Shown here: positions 42,865-54,366 of the stretch, one piece after another | Numbering within the stretch: the first letter of the stretch is position 1 | Layout: the number at the start of each line of letters is the position of its first letter | Source of the DNA: Adiantum capillus-veneris | Taxonomy: Eukaryota > Streptophyta > Polypodiopsida > Polypodiales > Pteridaceae | Direction: 5' to 3' | NCBI GenBank assembly: GCA_014529385.2 | Contig: CM043945.1 | Location: 143,166,741 to 143,230,740, forward strand | Length of the DNA stretch: 64,000 bases | Made by a program: the position numbers and the translations under genes | Notes under the pieces: generated by a model | Database searches by the model: none | Told to the model about the DNA's origin: nothing | The model's input: the letters and a program-made list of their open reading frames with translations, nothing else

Positions 42865-42984
42865 TTTGCCTGCAATGGTATTATTGCAAACAACACATTG
42901 TGAAATATAACTATGTGCCAATGCATTTGGATCTTTTCTACGTGAAAGAAAAAGTGCAATATAGACCATAGATCTCGTACGCTT

Positions 42985-44105
42985 TTGCAGTGATACACCT
43001 AATCGCAATTGCAACCATGTGCCAATGCCTCACCGTACGACAACTTACAAACAAATGCTCTTGTCATTCTAGCAGCAACACACCTAGTCGCAATTGCAAC
43101 CATGTGCCGAAGCATGAATGACTGGGAGCAACATAAAACATAGTCACCCTACGCTTTTGCAATGACACACCTAGCCGCAATTGCAACCATGTGCCAGTGC
43201 ATCCACGCACGGTGACTTCTTTCAAACAGATGCTCCTGTTAATCTAGCAGCAACACACCTAGTCGCAATTGCAACCATGTGCCGAAGCATGAATGACGGG
43301 AAGCAACATAAAACATAGTCATCTTGCGTTTTTGCAATGACACACCTAGCCGCAATTGCAACCATGTGCCAGTGCATCCACGCACGGTGAATTCTTTCAA
43401 ACAGATGCTCTTGTCATTCTAGCAGCAACACACCTAGTCGCAATTGCAACCATGTGCCGAAGCATGAATGACTGGGAGCAACATAAAACATAGTCATCCT
43501 ACGCGTTTGCAATGACACACCTAGTCGCAATTGCAACCATGTGCCAGTGCATCCACACACGATGTCTTCTTTCAAGATTCAAGCATATGAAGCATTATGA
43601 AATTATTTGAGCACACATTCATGCATTAGATGCTCCTGTCAATCTAGCAGCACCATAGGAAGCATGAATGACGGGAAGCAACATCAAACATAGTCATCTT
43701 GCGTTTTTGCAATGACACACCTAATCGCAATTGCAACCATGTGCCAGTGCATCCACGCACGGTGAATTCTTTCAAACAGATGCTCCTATCATTCTAGCAG
43801 CAACACACCTAGTCGCAATTGCAACCATGTGCCGAAGCATGAATGACTGGGAGCAACATAAAACATAATCACCCTACGCTTTTGCAATGACACACCTAGC
43901 CGCAATTGCAACCATGTGCCAGTGCATTCACGCACGGTTACTTCTTTCAAACAAATGCTCCTATCATTCTAGCAGCAACACACCTAGTCGCAATTGCAAC
44001 CATGTGCCGAAGCATGAATGACTGGGAGCAATATAAAACATAATCGTTGTACGCTTTTGCAAAGACACACCTAGCCGCAATTGCAACCATGTGCCAGTCC
44101 ACGTA
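42985..44105 (+). repeat. 175-bp satellite array with GCAATTGC palindromes
   Basis: CACCTAGTCGCAATTGCAAC occurs at 43081, 43256, 43431, 43806 and 43981, giving a 175-bp period with one disturbed 375-bp step. Each unit has two half-units carrying CGCAATTGCAACCATGTGCC, one followed by GAAGCATGAATGAC, the other by AGTGCATCCACGCACGG. GCAATTGC is a perfect 8-bp palindrome, present about 13 times. It lies 3' inside hAT-1 and overlaps the upstream end of the kinase-like frame. Confidence 0.95.
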
Positions 44106-44246
44106 CGATGATTTGATAAAAGAAAATTTAAACCTTTAAGTTTTAACGCAAAAAACTCAAAAAAACATCAATAAAATAAGGAAGGGTTTAAAAAATTACT
44201 GCTACACTGCTTTGAGAATGTGGAAAGCTGCCAGAAAGTTTGGTGC

Positions 44247-44320
44247 GGGCCCGGCGGGCAAATAGCTTTACCCGGCGTGACTGCCGGGAAAATTCACTAG
44301 GCCGGCGGGCTACGAGCCGG
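44247..44320 (-). repeat. subterminal CCCGGCGGG motif cluster, right
   Basis: GGGCCCGGCGGGC, ACCCGGCGTG, TGCCGGGA and GGCCGGCGGGC within 75 bp mirror the left cluster. Confidence 0.65.
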
Positions 44321-44413
44321 TCTCCAGGTCTCCCTGGAGGTCAAAAAAGATGAATGTCAATTAACAAAATATTTGTTAGTTTGCATTTCTATTGTTATTA
44401 ACCTGAAATTATA

Positions 44414-44441
44414 GTGTGATCACGTCATTTTGAAATCCCTG
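44414..44441 (-). repeat. hAT-1 right terminal inverted repeat
   Basis: Minus strand CAGGGATTTCAAAATGACGT matches the left end; followed outward by CAACATAC. Confidence 0.85.
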
Positions 44442-45024
44442 CAACATACACATACACTGTCTTAGGGTGTGGGAGACCTCTCACCACAATACCCTCTTAC
44501 AATGGTGGGTACAAAATTGGCAATGAAAACACACTATCACAAGATCAAATGATAAAAACTTACAATGCACAAGTCACCTTGAATTCACCAAACCGTATTG
44601 TACAATTGGAAGGATGAAGATTTGAACGTCGATTCACGCCTTTGATACACCAAACCTCAATTTATTGATGATGGAAGAACATATACAATAGTGTTTTTGA
44701 GATTTTGAACTCACACTGTCTCACTTGTAATGTGTAACTTGAAAGCTTCTCTCACACCAAAAGTGAATCTCACAAGGTGGTTGCTACGCCTAAGTCTCTC
44801 CTCACACATAGAGTGTTTTACAAGAAGGAGAGGGGCCTATTTATATGTTGGAGACCCTCATTAAGATTATTTGAAAATCCTAATTTACAAGCTAACAAAT
44901 CAGGATTATGATTTTTTTAATATCAAAACATTGTGGGCCTTCTTTGTCTGCTTGAGTCATGGATGTTGTCTCAAAAGAGAGCATTATTGATGGTACATAA
45001 GGTGAAAGTAGAGTTTTAAGAAAG

Positions 45025-45025
<1 letters not shown>
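44442..45025 (-). other. LTR-like promoter region, element unknown
   Basis: A minus-strand TATAAATAG at 44837-44845 (in GGGGCCTATTTATATG) resembles LTR promoters of plant elements, and CT/CA-rich sequence follows. No coding sequence, PBS or partner repeat is seen, so its identity is open. Confidence 0.3.

Positions 45026-45069
<44 letters not shown>
45026..45069 (+). repeat. (GA)22 microsatellite
   Basis: An uninterrupted GA run of about 44 bases. Confidence 0.97.
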
Positions 45070-45071
<2 letters not shown>

Positions 45072-46950
45072 ACTATGCACATTTCTTGAGGTGAGGTGTC
45101 TTTAATGGTTAGGTCAATGGCTATTTTGTGTTAGTATGTTAGTGGTTAGTGTTAGTACTCACTAGAAAGTTAATGATATATTTACAATGCGTAGAATGAT
45201 GTGGATGGTTGAAGTAAGATGGTTTAATGAAGTGAGGAAATCCTTGTGATGGTGAAGCTTGAAGAAGTTTTGGACTTACTAGTGCAGGTTCTCAAAATGA
45301 CTATCGATCTTCTTTTTCTTCTTCTCTTCTTTATGCCACCGCTGTCAAGGTTGATTTACCGCGATGAAATTGGCAAGTTGGTTGATGAGATATCTCAATT
45401 TTCAGAGGTTAAGCATGGTTTACATGCTGAATTTTATGTATATAGAGAAGGGGTAAGATGGAATTGTACTTTGGAAGTAATAGAGAAAGGCATAGAGATG
45501 GTGTATGTACATGTAGAGCTCTTATGAGAGCTATGGAAGTAAGAGGGGAGGTTAATGGTGAACAAGGTGAGAGAAACCATGGAAGGTGCAGGTTTGAGTG
45601 AGGGATTGAGAGGAATGAGTGAGTGTGTGTGTGTGTGTAGAAGTGTGGAAAGAGGTGAGAGAAAACTATGGGCTACTTGTGAGAAAAGTGGGCAGGCTGG
45701 GGTCCAATCAAAAAATCATACCTCACCGATGATAGCTTCAAAATTATGAAATTTTTTTAAGGTGATTATTCAAGTCTTGGTCCACATTTTGTCTTCTAAT
45801 CTTCACTTCAAATTGGGAGTGGAGATGAATATAAAAAATCCCACCAAAAAGCCTATTTTTCTTCACAAAAAAAGTCTTCAGTGGCCCCCTTCTTGTTGAA
45901 TTTGCATAAGACTCCAAAGGTGAGCCCCTCCTTGCATTAGAGCATGACCTAATTGATTCTTACGGGTTTGAAAATATGCATGGTTGTGGATTATGCATAA
46001 ATATAATATATGGGTATGATGGAAAAAAAACAGGCTAGTATACATAAACAATTCATGGAATCTAGAATAGTGTGGACTATATAAAAATATATACATATAT
46101 ATGAAAATATAGGGAACCAAATGAGGAGGGCCCTCATTTTTTATTATTGATGTATATTTGTTTACAAGAGGTAAGAAATAATACCTGTAGGAAATAGGAA
46201 TTTAGTGAAAGGCAATGACTGATGGTGAAAGGTATTTTTGAGGTTTTTTCCTAGGAGTGGATTCACACCAAAAATAAGAGAGCTTTCTATATGGAATAAA
46301 GAGTATGAAAAATGGTAAGAAAAATTGTGGTAATGGTGAGCCGATATACATAGCATATATAGGCAAATAACACATACCTAGGTAGAAATATTTAAATAAA
46401 TACTAAAATAATTATGAAAATTCTTTATATTTAGATCCTATATACAATGAAATATTTACACAAAAAAGGGCCATAATATATTTTATTTTTTGATTTTATA
46501 TACTTTTTTGGCTCAACTAACCCAATGATTAGCTAGCTGAGAGTTTTAAGGAGATATGGGAAAAGTCCCGTAACTCACACACGCCTATGTACAATGAAAA
46601 GGTAGGGATAGTCACAGTGTTTAGGTGATTTTGGTAGGGTGAGGTAGCTCACTATGGAAATTACAGAGAGTCAAAAAATGGCTATCACCACCAAAATTAT
46701 ATACTTTGGCAAGTTTGAATTGGGTTTGTTGCTACGACACATGAGTTTCCACTAGTAGTGGCTATGGTCTCATGATTGGCAGCTCGTGCATATCATGATT
46801 GAGCAAGAAGAAGCCTATAGTGGCCACTCCTAGTATGAGTCTTAATAAAGGATAGATTTCATAGCTACATTTGGGTGTGTTTGGCTGAGATGCCTTATGG
46901 ATGACTTGTGTGTCATCCATAAGGTATGGTTGAGATGCCTTATGCTATCC
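45070..46950. other. no gene recognised
   Basis: Low-complexity, AT-rich sequence. A 93-codon plus-strand ORF at 45246 has a hydrophobic start (LLFLLLFFMPPL) but no homology I can see. Probably old repeats. Confidence 0.4.
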
Positions 46951-46959
46951 TCACCAACA

Positions 46960-48400
46960 ATCAAAGTGCATTGGTATTTGCATGGAGCTAGTAATCCATG
47001 CTTGCCCAAAGCACATTCATAAGCTCAATAGCTCCTTGGCAAATTATCAAAGGATTGTTTTTGTTTGATGGTTGAAATTGTGATTGAGAAATAGGCCGCA
47101 TACCTTGATAGTGGTTGTAAATTTGGAAGAGTGTTGAGGTGGACGAGGCACATCTAAGTTGGATGTTCCTTTTGTCAATCCTCATTGCTTTGGAATCCAC
47201 TTTTGTTTTGATTTTTATTCCATGTCCTTGGGGTTTCATATCCACTTTGTTGTGTTTTGGAATATTCGCGGCTTTGGAAGTGAAGTAGTCCACTTGACAT
47301 TCTGTATTGCAGTAGTTACGGAAGTAGATTGTTGTCGTTCTTGTGAAAATGATAGTTGAGCTTTGGGGATCCAAAAAAATTCCTTGAACTCGTGGGGTTC
47401 CTTTAGGTATCCAAATCTGCCATGTAGTCCGTGCTTTGGTTGACTTTGGCTTTACTTAATCACCTGGCTGTTTAGGTATCCACATTTGCTTTGTTTTTGA
47501 GGTGTCCCAAATGATAGGTGATTATGCCTCCATGACTTGTACTAAAGGGAGTAGACAAATGGCAGCTACATCTTTAAGGCTATCAATACACCCGACAGTT
47601 GTAGTGGTTTATATTGTTTGTTGTGTCTCTATTGTGGTCGCACTATTGGATTCATTTTTTTTTTTGGTTCCAGACCTTCTCCAAAAGATACCTGGTATCT
47701 TCCATATGGAAGAAAAATTTACAAAGGTTACTTGGTTTCTTGCTGTAACATGCACCTCGTTGTGAGACATTATATATACGAATTATATTTATGTTGCCAT
47801 GGTGTACCAAGTATGAGCTGATTGACCAATTCTGGCATTTGTTGGTATAGATTCCATTTGATTGTATTCAAATGAGAACCGGAGTCAACCAAATCATGAA
47901 TAGGTACCAATTCTGTTCCTAGCTTTACAAAAATGTATGGGTCCACATTTTCTTCATCCTCCCAAATGCTTGTAATCAGATGTATCTGCACGATTTTATG
48001 TGTCTCAGGCTATTCTTTTCTTTGCTTCCTTTTGGCTGCGTGCTCTTTGGATTCTTGTTGTTCCTATTGAATCTTGAGGTCTTGCTTCTCTTTCCTGTTT
48101 CTAGTTGCATGTGCTCTTTTGAGCATCTCTTGTGTCAATGGCAAGTGATATTTTTTCACTTGCATCCACTTATCTAGTTTGGCATAGTATAGACAAGCAC
48201 ATAATCCCCTGGTGCTAAGTCTTTGGATTTTACATGCTTGTTAGCCATCTTCTCATCCATGGATTTTTACCATTTCAAATCAAAAGTATCCTCAAAGCAA
48301 GTTAGTTCTACATCCTATAAACTTTTTGCCATATACACATAATTCAAAGCCACATAACTATCATGCATCAATCTCTACACTATATTTCTTGCTCTCTCAC
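46960..48400 (-). pseudogene. second, diverged copy of integrase end - PR2 - WxPK tail
   Basis: On the minus strand: an integrase C-terminal piece (MDEKMANKHVKSKDLAPGDY near 48200-48270, matching the KDKDIKVGDKVLMY region of Gypsy-1), a Lys/Gln/Glu-rich linker, an acidic stretch (WEDEENVD), then a retropepsin-like start with IHDLVDSGSHLNTI (D-S-G-S, 47870-47890) and LILGTPW soon after, so the middle is deleted. Further on, QMWIPKQ, QIWIPKG, FFWIPKA and QKWIPKQ occur in two frames between 46.98 and 47.50 kb. Frames are broken. It shows that the unusual order in Gypsy-1 is a family trait. Confidence 0.7.
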
Positions 48401-48579
48401 ATCTATGTCATCTAGGATCACTCCTAGGTGTCCTATTTCCTATGTGCATCCTTCTTGCACTTGCAGTCTTCAAGGTATGCCAAGTGCCTCATCAAAGCTT
48501 TGCTCAGGACTAGTAGAATGTCCATCGTCCTGACCTACACTCAAATTTTGCATATATGGGGCATCATCAACTTGTTCCT

Positions 48580-48617
48580 GTAATGGCTATTGCCCGCACA
48601 GGAGCAATAGGCATTAC
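48580..48617. repeat. 14-bp stem hairpin
   Basis: GTAATGGCTATTGC, a 10-base loop, then GCAATAGGCATTAC; 13 of 14 stem positions pair. A second weaker dyad (CGGGAATGATTACCCG) follows. No transposon end was identified with it. Confidence 0.7.
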
Positions 48618-49008
48618 GGGAATGATTACCCGCAACTACATTATATGAACATCAACACATAGAATGACGATAGAAGACAGTATACAATACACAGGCACAG
48701 AACACTGCTTGCTTCATTCATGTGTGATCCAAACATAGAGTTACAACAGTAGATTCCCTGAATATCATAGAGATTGGTTGGGTTACATCAAAAGACAGGT
48801 ATGCCCCTCCATATACAACCGCCGTTGCTCCAACACAGATCGGGAACGGTGCACACACTCCTGTCCCATGATATCCTGTGAAGAACTGCCGCCACGGCCG
48901 CCGCATACCGCATGACTCCTGATCCGCAGTGTCCAGACCTCCGCAGGACCGCATGTGCGGCTAATGCCGTAACACCAGGCACGCACAGTGGATTGCGCGA
49001 ACCCACAC

Positions 49009-51096
49009 TCAGCCCCTCCAGTTGGAAGGTTCCGGTTGTTGCTCTTTGACCTGTTCTGGTGAAGAGGAAATATCAATGTAGCCAAAGCCTCTAAAATCTG
49101 AAGTGTGTGCCCGATAGACCTCATCCAAAAGATGTGGATCTATCTCAATATGTTCCGTCCAAGGAGCCCGAGGAATAAACTGCGTTGGCAAAGAAATAGA
49201 TTGCGGCACCTGTGGCAAAGGAGCAAGAGGCGTATGTAAAGGATAATAGCGAGAAAGGTATCTAGGGGGGGGTAGACTGAGAGAGAAAGAATGAGCCAAG
49301 GTCTCCACCCAAAAACAGACCCTGCGTCGCTCCTTATGAAATCGATGAATCATTTTCTGCAAACGAGATACATGAGCCTGGGCTTCAGCACAATCCTCTG
49401 TATCTTGCGCCCAATCAACAACATCAAAACCTTCGGGAACAACACTCTTACCTCTGTCAGTGTTGGATGACTCAGGTTGCTGCACCACAACCTGCTGAGT
49501 GGGTGGCTACGCTCTCACCTCAGCAGATAAGCGTGTGCTCCATCTTTGTAGTTGATTGTCTAAAAAGACACGGAGATCCTGTTGCATCTCCACTGCCAAT
49601 GCATCCAAATCATTCATACTGATCATTACATCACCAGGGTGCAAGGCTAAGTATGAGGCAAGGCTATGCTGCGTTCTCAATTGAAGGAGTTCCTCTTGAA
49701 TAGAAGCCACAAATGCAGCATTAGCCCCCCAAAGCATTTGTATTTTTGCATCCTGCTAGCGAGCTCTTGTAGTCAGATCTTCATTTTGGTTGGTCAACTT
49801 GGCAATGCGAGTTTGCGAGGCCGCTACCTGCGCTTCCAGCTCATTAACTCTTCCCTCTGTGGCGGGGGCTGGCCAGGCCGCACGAATAGACTCTACAAGT
49901 ATGCTAAAAAAAGTGCCGCACGCCTGTACTTGGTCAGCAGGGTTTGCTGCCGTAGCCTCCCAGGGTAGCGCTGCGGGAAGAGTACCTCCCGTCGAGGAAG
50001 CCGCATTGGTAGTTCCAGATGTTTCTGGTTGTGAGGAAGCGTCCGCAGCCGGAGAGCCCGTCCTCAGTGGAGTAGCACTTGCCACTCTCTCCTGCATTCG
50101 GCAGCGCCAGCGTGCCACCACAGAATCCTCCGACCCAGGAGATGCAGTCACCGGAGGTGGTGTAGAAAATTTTTGCTCCTCCCTGCCGCGCTTGCGGGTT
50201 GCTGATCCTGCACCTGCAGTGGCCATCTCTTGGGCTTCAGAGGATACCACTGCCGTCGAAGGACCCGATAAATCCCCAGTGCCAACATTCTGCTGCTGTG
50301 TTTCCCCAGCAGGAACTGCCAAACTTTGCGTTTGTGACAAAGGAGCAACAGTCCCTTGGACCACCAATCGATCATCTTCAAAGTGGCATAGAGGACGCAG
50401 GGTGAGAGGAAAAACTTCCCTTAAGGAAAAAATCAGTGTGAGTAGTTGGCCAACTTTTGTATTGGTTGGGGTATTTTGCGCCAACTATGCCATCACTCTT
50501 TGGCATTCTGCCAGCAGTCTTTCTCTGACTACTGCCCAAGCCACTGGCCCAAAGTTGGCCGAATGCAAAACATTTCTTGCTCTGGTCGAGATGGTATAGG
50601 TTTTGGCTTGTAGCCAAATCGCCTCGAGAAACCATCTATACACATCCCTGGTTGCTACATTTGACAACCCTGAAAGCTTATATTCACCTTTTACTTTCAA
50701 ACCAAACTCCTGCTCGACATTTGCAGCAGGAATCACATGAGACGCGCGCACCATGCCATCGTTGGGTAAAAAACAACACCTGGAGATCCTTTCGGCTGTC
50801 AACTGAATCTGTTGATTATTCAACACCACAATATCTCCAGCAGCCAGTTTCTCAATCAAACCCGCTCACTGCGGGTGAACAGGTATCCCTTGCCAGTCCA
50901 AGTTGGCGAACACGCGTAGCCGCAAGTCTTGCAACCAGGCATCCACTCGTCGAAGGGCTAGCTGTTGTATGTGAGTGAAGGGGATACGTTGTAGGAGAGA
51001 AGTCGTCATGGCGACGATGAGATGTAGGAGCAGAGAATATAAAGCTAGGATGAGCGATACACAAAATAGGAGAAGCAAAACAATAATCGTCTGCAT
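49009..51096 (-). pseudogene. unidentified transposon-type ORF, one frame with four stops
   Basis: One minus-strand frame stays open for almost 700 codons apart from TGA at 50866-50868 and TAG at 50485-50487, 49756-49758 and 49507-49509. The first third is a folded-looking domain (RRVDAWLQDLRLRVFANLDW, YKLSGLSNVATRDVYRWFLE, FGPVAWAVVRERLLAECQRV). An Ala/Ser/Thr-rich linker holds TRKRGREEQK, a possible nuclear signal. Then a probable coiled coil follows (VNELEAQVAASQTRIAKL) and a Pro-rich C-terminal part. I do not recognise it. The layout recalls the plant transposon-associated proteins often found as N-terminal or extra ORFs of gypsy elements, but that is a guess. Confidence 0.55.
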
Positions 51097-51329
51097 GTAG
51101 TAACCCTCTCACAATAAGTTCCCAAAATAGGGCGATCCACGGTGTCGCAACCATCATAGCTCCTTTCCCGCTTTCCAAGATTGCATGCAAAAGAATCCCC
51201 AATCATGATTAGGGCGGCTTCCGGCTTTTGTACCACAGCAAAGGGGCACTGAATCGGGGTAGGTGAAACATAATGGCGCAATCTGAAACCATTGACCGGC
51301 ATAGAAATAACCTCCCCCCGCAAATCCGC

Positions 51330-52274
51330 CAAATAAAGTATATAAGTCAGCTTTAGGTGATCAAAAGGTCTACGTGCTTTATCGCAACTGAGTGTGTGAT
51401 AATATTAAGATTACATGAGACTTTTCACGATATTTGTCACTCTTGGCCGTCCAATAATATTAAGATTACGTGAGACTTTTCACATTGTTTACTGTGGTTT
51501 GAATAATGCCAAGTGGCCAATTGTAGGGCCGCTAAACCTCAAAAGCTCACCCACTACAAAAAAAAATTAGGTGCTTTTGTAAAGGCACCACATTTGACAC
51601 ATATACTGTCAAGCACAACATGTTTCTCCAATAGTCCTTGAGCTCACCCTTTTGTGTGAATTTTGTCATTGCTATGTGAAGTTATCGCATTTATAGCTAC
51701 TGAAAGGCCTTCCCTTCGTTAAAACAACCCATTGCTTCTTCCTTGCCACAATTGTCATACATATCCAAAAGTCCCTGCCTAGCAATCTCATTGTGAAGGT
51801 CTTAGCTCCACACTTGTTTCCTTCAAATGATGCTTAATTTGACAAGCTGTCTTCCCACCCGTGAACTGGACACCTCTCCTCTCTCGGCCCCATCTGCACT
51901 GCCACCATGCCTAATGCCGATAGCCTTTGGCCTTCAACTTACAGCTGGTTCACTCGCCCTTCACAATTCAGGAGTCAACAGAGCTGAATTTCCTGCGGAA
52001 TAGCCTGCTATCTTTCTCTTCTTTTGCAACCTGGTTGCAACGGCATTTCTCTGCATGTTTTGATTGGGGTGAACCCACCTCTCGTGGCACTGTAAAGCTA
52101 CGAGTCAACATCAATCTTCAAAAGCTTGAGATCCTTCTGGCTTGCATAGCTCTGCATAGCATATCTCCTTTATACTTTCAGACTCAATTGCACTTGTAGA
52201 TAGCTTCAGCTGAGCAGTTGCATCTCACCAGTTACTACTTTCGCTACGAGCCCTATATCTTCTTCAAAGCACCA

Positions 52275-52310
<36 letters not shown>

Positions 52311-53480
52311 GAAATTTATTATTTACATTAATTACATCATCTCATCTCTCTCTCTCTTTCTCCCTCTCTCTCTCTCTTCTCTCTCTATACTGCACTACTT
52401 TTGCTACAACCCCTTTTTGTCTCGCGGCTAGTACCAAGTAGATTGAAGAAAAAACCTTGCTGGATAAGTTTTGATTTCAATAGCTTTTCCTTGCTAGCGT
52501 AGTGTGCTTCGTCTGCTCGGCTCATGTCCATTAACTCTGACTCTACCTCTGATCCCTTGCCGCTGCCTTTCCTCTATTTAGTCAAATCAAGTTGCAGATC
52601 GTATTTATAACACATGTAGGAGCTGCATTGCTTTTCATTGCGCTACTGCTTGTTTTTTTTAAATTTTTTTTTGATACCACGTGGCCATTTGTGGGCTCAA
52701 AGAGCCGCAAAAGGACCTTTGGCTCACCAAGAAAAAACAGGTCGTACTATTCCTCTGCTTGCTGGTTATCTCCTTGCTTGCTCCTTGCTAGAGCTCGTTA
52801 TCTCCTTGGTTACGCCTTGCTACATTTCCTTCCCGATGCACTTTTTTTAAACCTTCCTAAAAACTGCCAGTCCCCATAAAACTACCCGATTCTTTCTTTT
52901 AGAGCCTTTTGAGGCTTCTCTAAATAGAGTCGAGGCCCAGGGCATGGGAACTGCCACTTCATGAAGTGGCAGGATGACCTCGAGGGAGCTGTAAACCCAC
53001 CAAAATCAGTGTGACAATCCTCTACGGAATTCCCATCTTTGCACGATCTTCCCCCCCTCAACCCTTTAGCCATCGCAGTTGCTAAAGCCTCTGCATTGCT
53101 TTCCTCGGGCTGAGTACAGACCTTGTTACTGTCCGTCCATGGCGTCTCCTCCAATTGCGCGTTTCTTGCCTACCAACGGCCTCCTCCACCACACACCACT
53201 TGGCGTTGTCCTTCCTGTAGCGACCGCCCAAACGACGTCGGCTTCCAGCTTTGTATTGCAACCTTTAAAACGATACGAAAGCTTTCAACCCATCATTGCC
53301 CTTCTCCATGTCAAAAAGCGTATCTAGGTGGAGGTTCTAATTGTGATGCAGGTCGATGACAATAAAAAAAAATAAAATAAAAAAGCATGCGCTGCTGATA
53401 TCTAATATGGCAGAAGGGGGAGCCCTTTACACTTGTCGAAATCTGCAACATGAAGGCTAAACTCCAAAACTTAGAGAAGC
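51330..53480. other. upstream flank of the histone gene, no gene recognised
   Basis: There is a direct repeat AATATTAAGATTAC(A/G)TGAGACTTTTCAC at about 51400 and 51455, a CT microsatellite (52268-52307), CT-rich sequence to 52390 and a 22-bp palindrome (52951-52972). Cys-rich short ORFs near 53080-53360 overlap in two frames and are not convincing. Confidence 0.4.
52951..52972. repeat. perfect 22-bp palindrome
   Basis: CTGCCACTTCA followed by its exact complement TGAAGTGGCAG, no loop. Confidence 0.95.
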
Positions 53481-53487
53481 CCCTGTG

Positions 53488-53488
<1 letters not shown>

Positions 53489-53537
<49 letters not shown>
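53489..53537 (+). repeat. (GA)n microsatellite upstream of histone H3
   Basis: About 48 bases of GA, 420 bp before the H3 ATG. GA repeats bind BPC/GAGA-type factors in plants; a regulatory role here is possible but untested. Confidence 0.95.
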
Positions 53538-53540
<3 letters not shown>

Positions 53541-53760
53541 GCAGGCCGTACTAGTGATAATAATTACATTCAACATTTGGAGCCCAATCACAAGTTGCCA
53601 CTAGATGAATTGGTTGTGGTTCAAAATGAAAGGACTTGTCCATGGACATTGAAGAGCCAAAACGGAGATCTTGAAACGCGATCTGCAACTTAACTTTTCA
53701 CAGTTAATAAGTAAAAAGAGAAATCAGAGGAGTGGCTTTCATCGTGAATCCAAACGATAG

Positions 53761-53806
53761 CCAATGAGGACAGGGCATGGAGATCGACGTTTTAGACCGT
53801 TGGATG
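53761..53806 (+). promoter_or_regulatory. histone promoter elements (CCAAT, nonamer)
   Basis: CCAAT at 53761-53765 and CGTTGGATG at 53798-53806, which is the inverse of the plant histone nonamer CATCCAACG. An ACGT core in GATCGACGTTTT lies between them, resembling the ACGTCA hexamer. These S-phase elements are 150-195 bp before the ATG, where they are expected. No clear TATA box. Confidence 0.65.
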
Positions 53807-53919
53807 AGGAGAAGAGGGGGAGGCCCGTCGATTCCGTAGAGCCGGAAGAGGAGGTGGGTTTTAAAACAGGTGCGATAGCGCCATGGAGTGAGAGCAATTT
53901 GTCTGTGCAATCGTCTTGA

Positions 53920-54366
<447 letters not shown>

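Larger units (their letters stand above)
36680..44449 (+). mobile_element. hAT-1, 7.75-kb gene-carrying hAT transposon with target duplication
   Basis: Ends are CAGGGATTTTAATTACG at 36688 and, on the minus strand from 44441, CAGGGATTTCAAAATGACG, a typical hAT terminus. Flanks are CAACACAC (36680-36687) and CAACATAC (44442-44449), an 8-bp duplication with one difference. Inside are a hAT transposase (plus strand), a RING-H2 gene and a kinase-like segment (minus strand), CCCGGCGGG clusters near both ends and two satellite arrays. The element is over-long for hAT because of these extra parts. Confidence 0.9.

Noticed and set aside
42985-44105. CRISPR array
   Set aside because: Eukaryotic satellite with 175-bp units and no unique spacers.
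36784-44343. Alternative hAT ends TGACCT... with AATGTCA flanks
   Set aside because: The outer CAGGG termini with an 8-bp duplication explain the element better; the inner match is short.
49790-50599. 269-codon plus-strand ORF rich in Ala/Ser/Val
   Set aside because: Complement of the Ala/Ser-rich linker of the minus-strand frame; composition-driven, no known motif.
53080-53360. Cys-rich zinc-finger gene upstream of H3
   Set aside because: Overlapping ORFs in two frames, irregular Cys spacing and no start context; not supportable.
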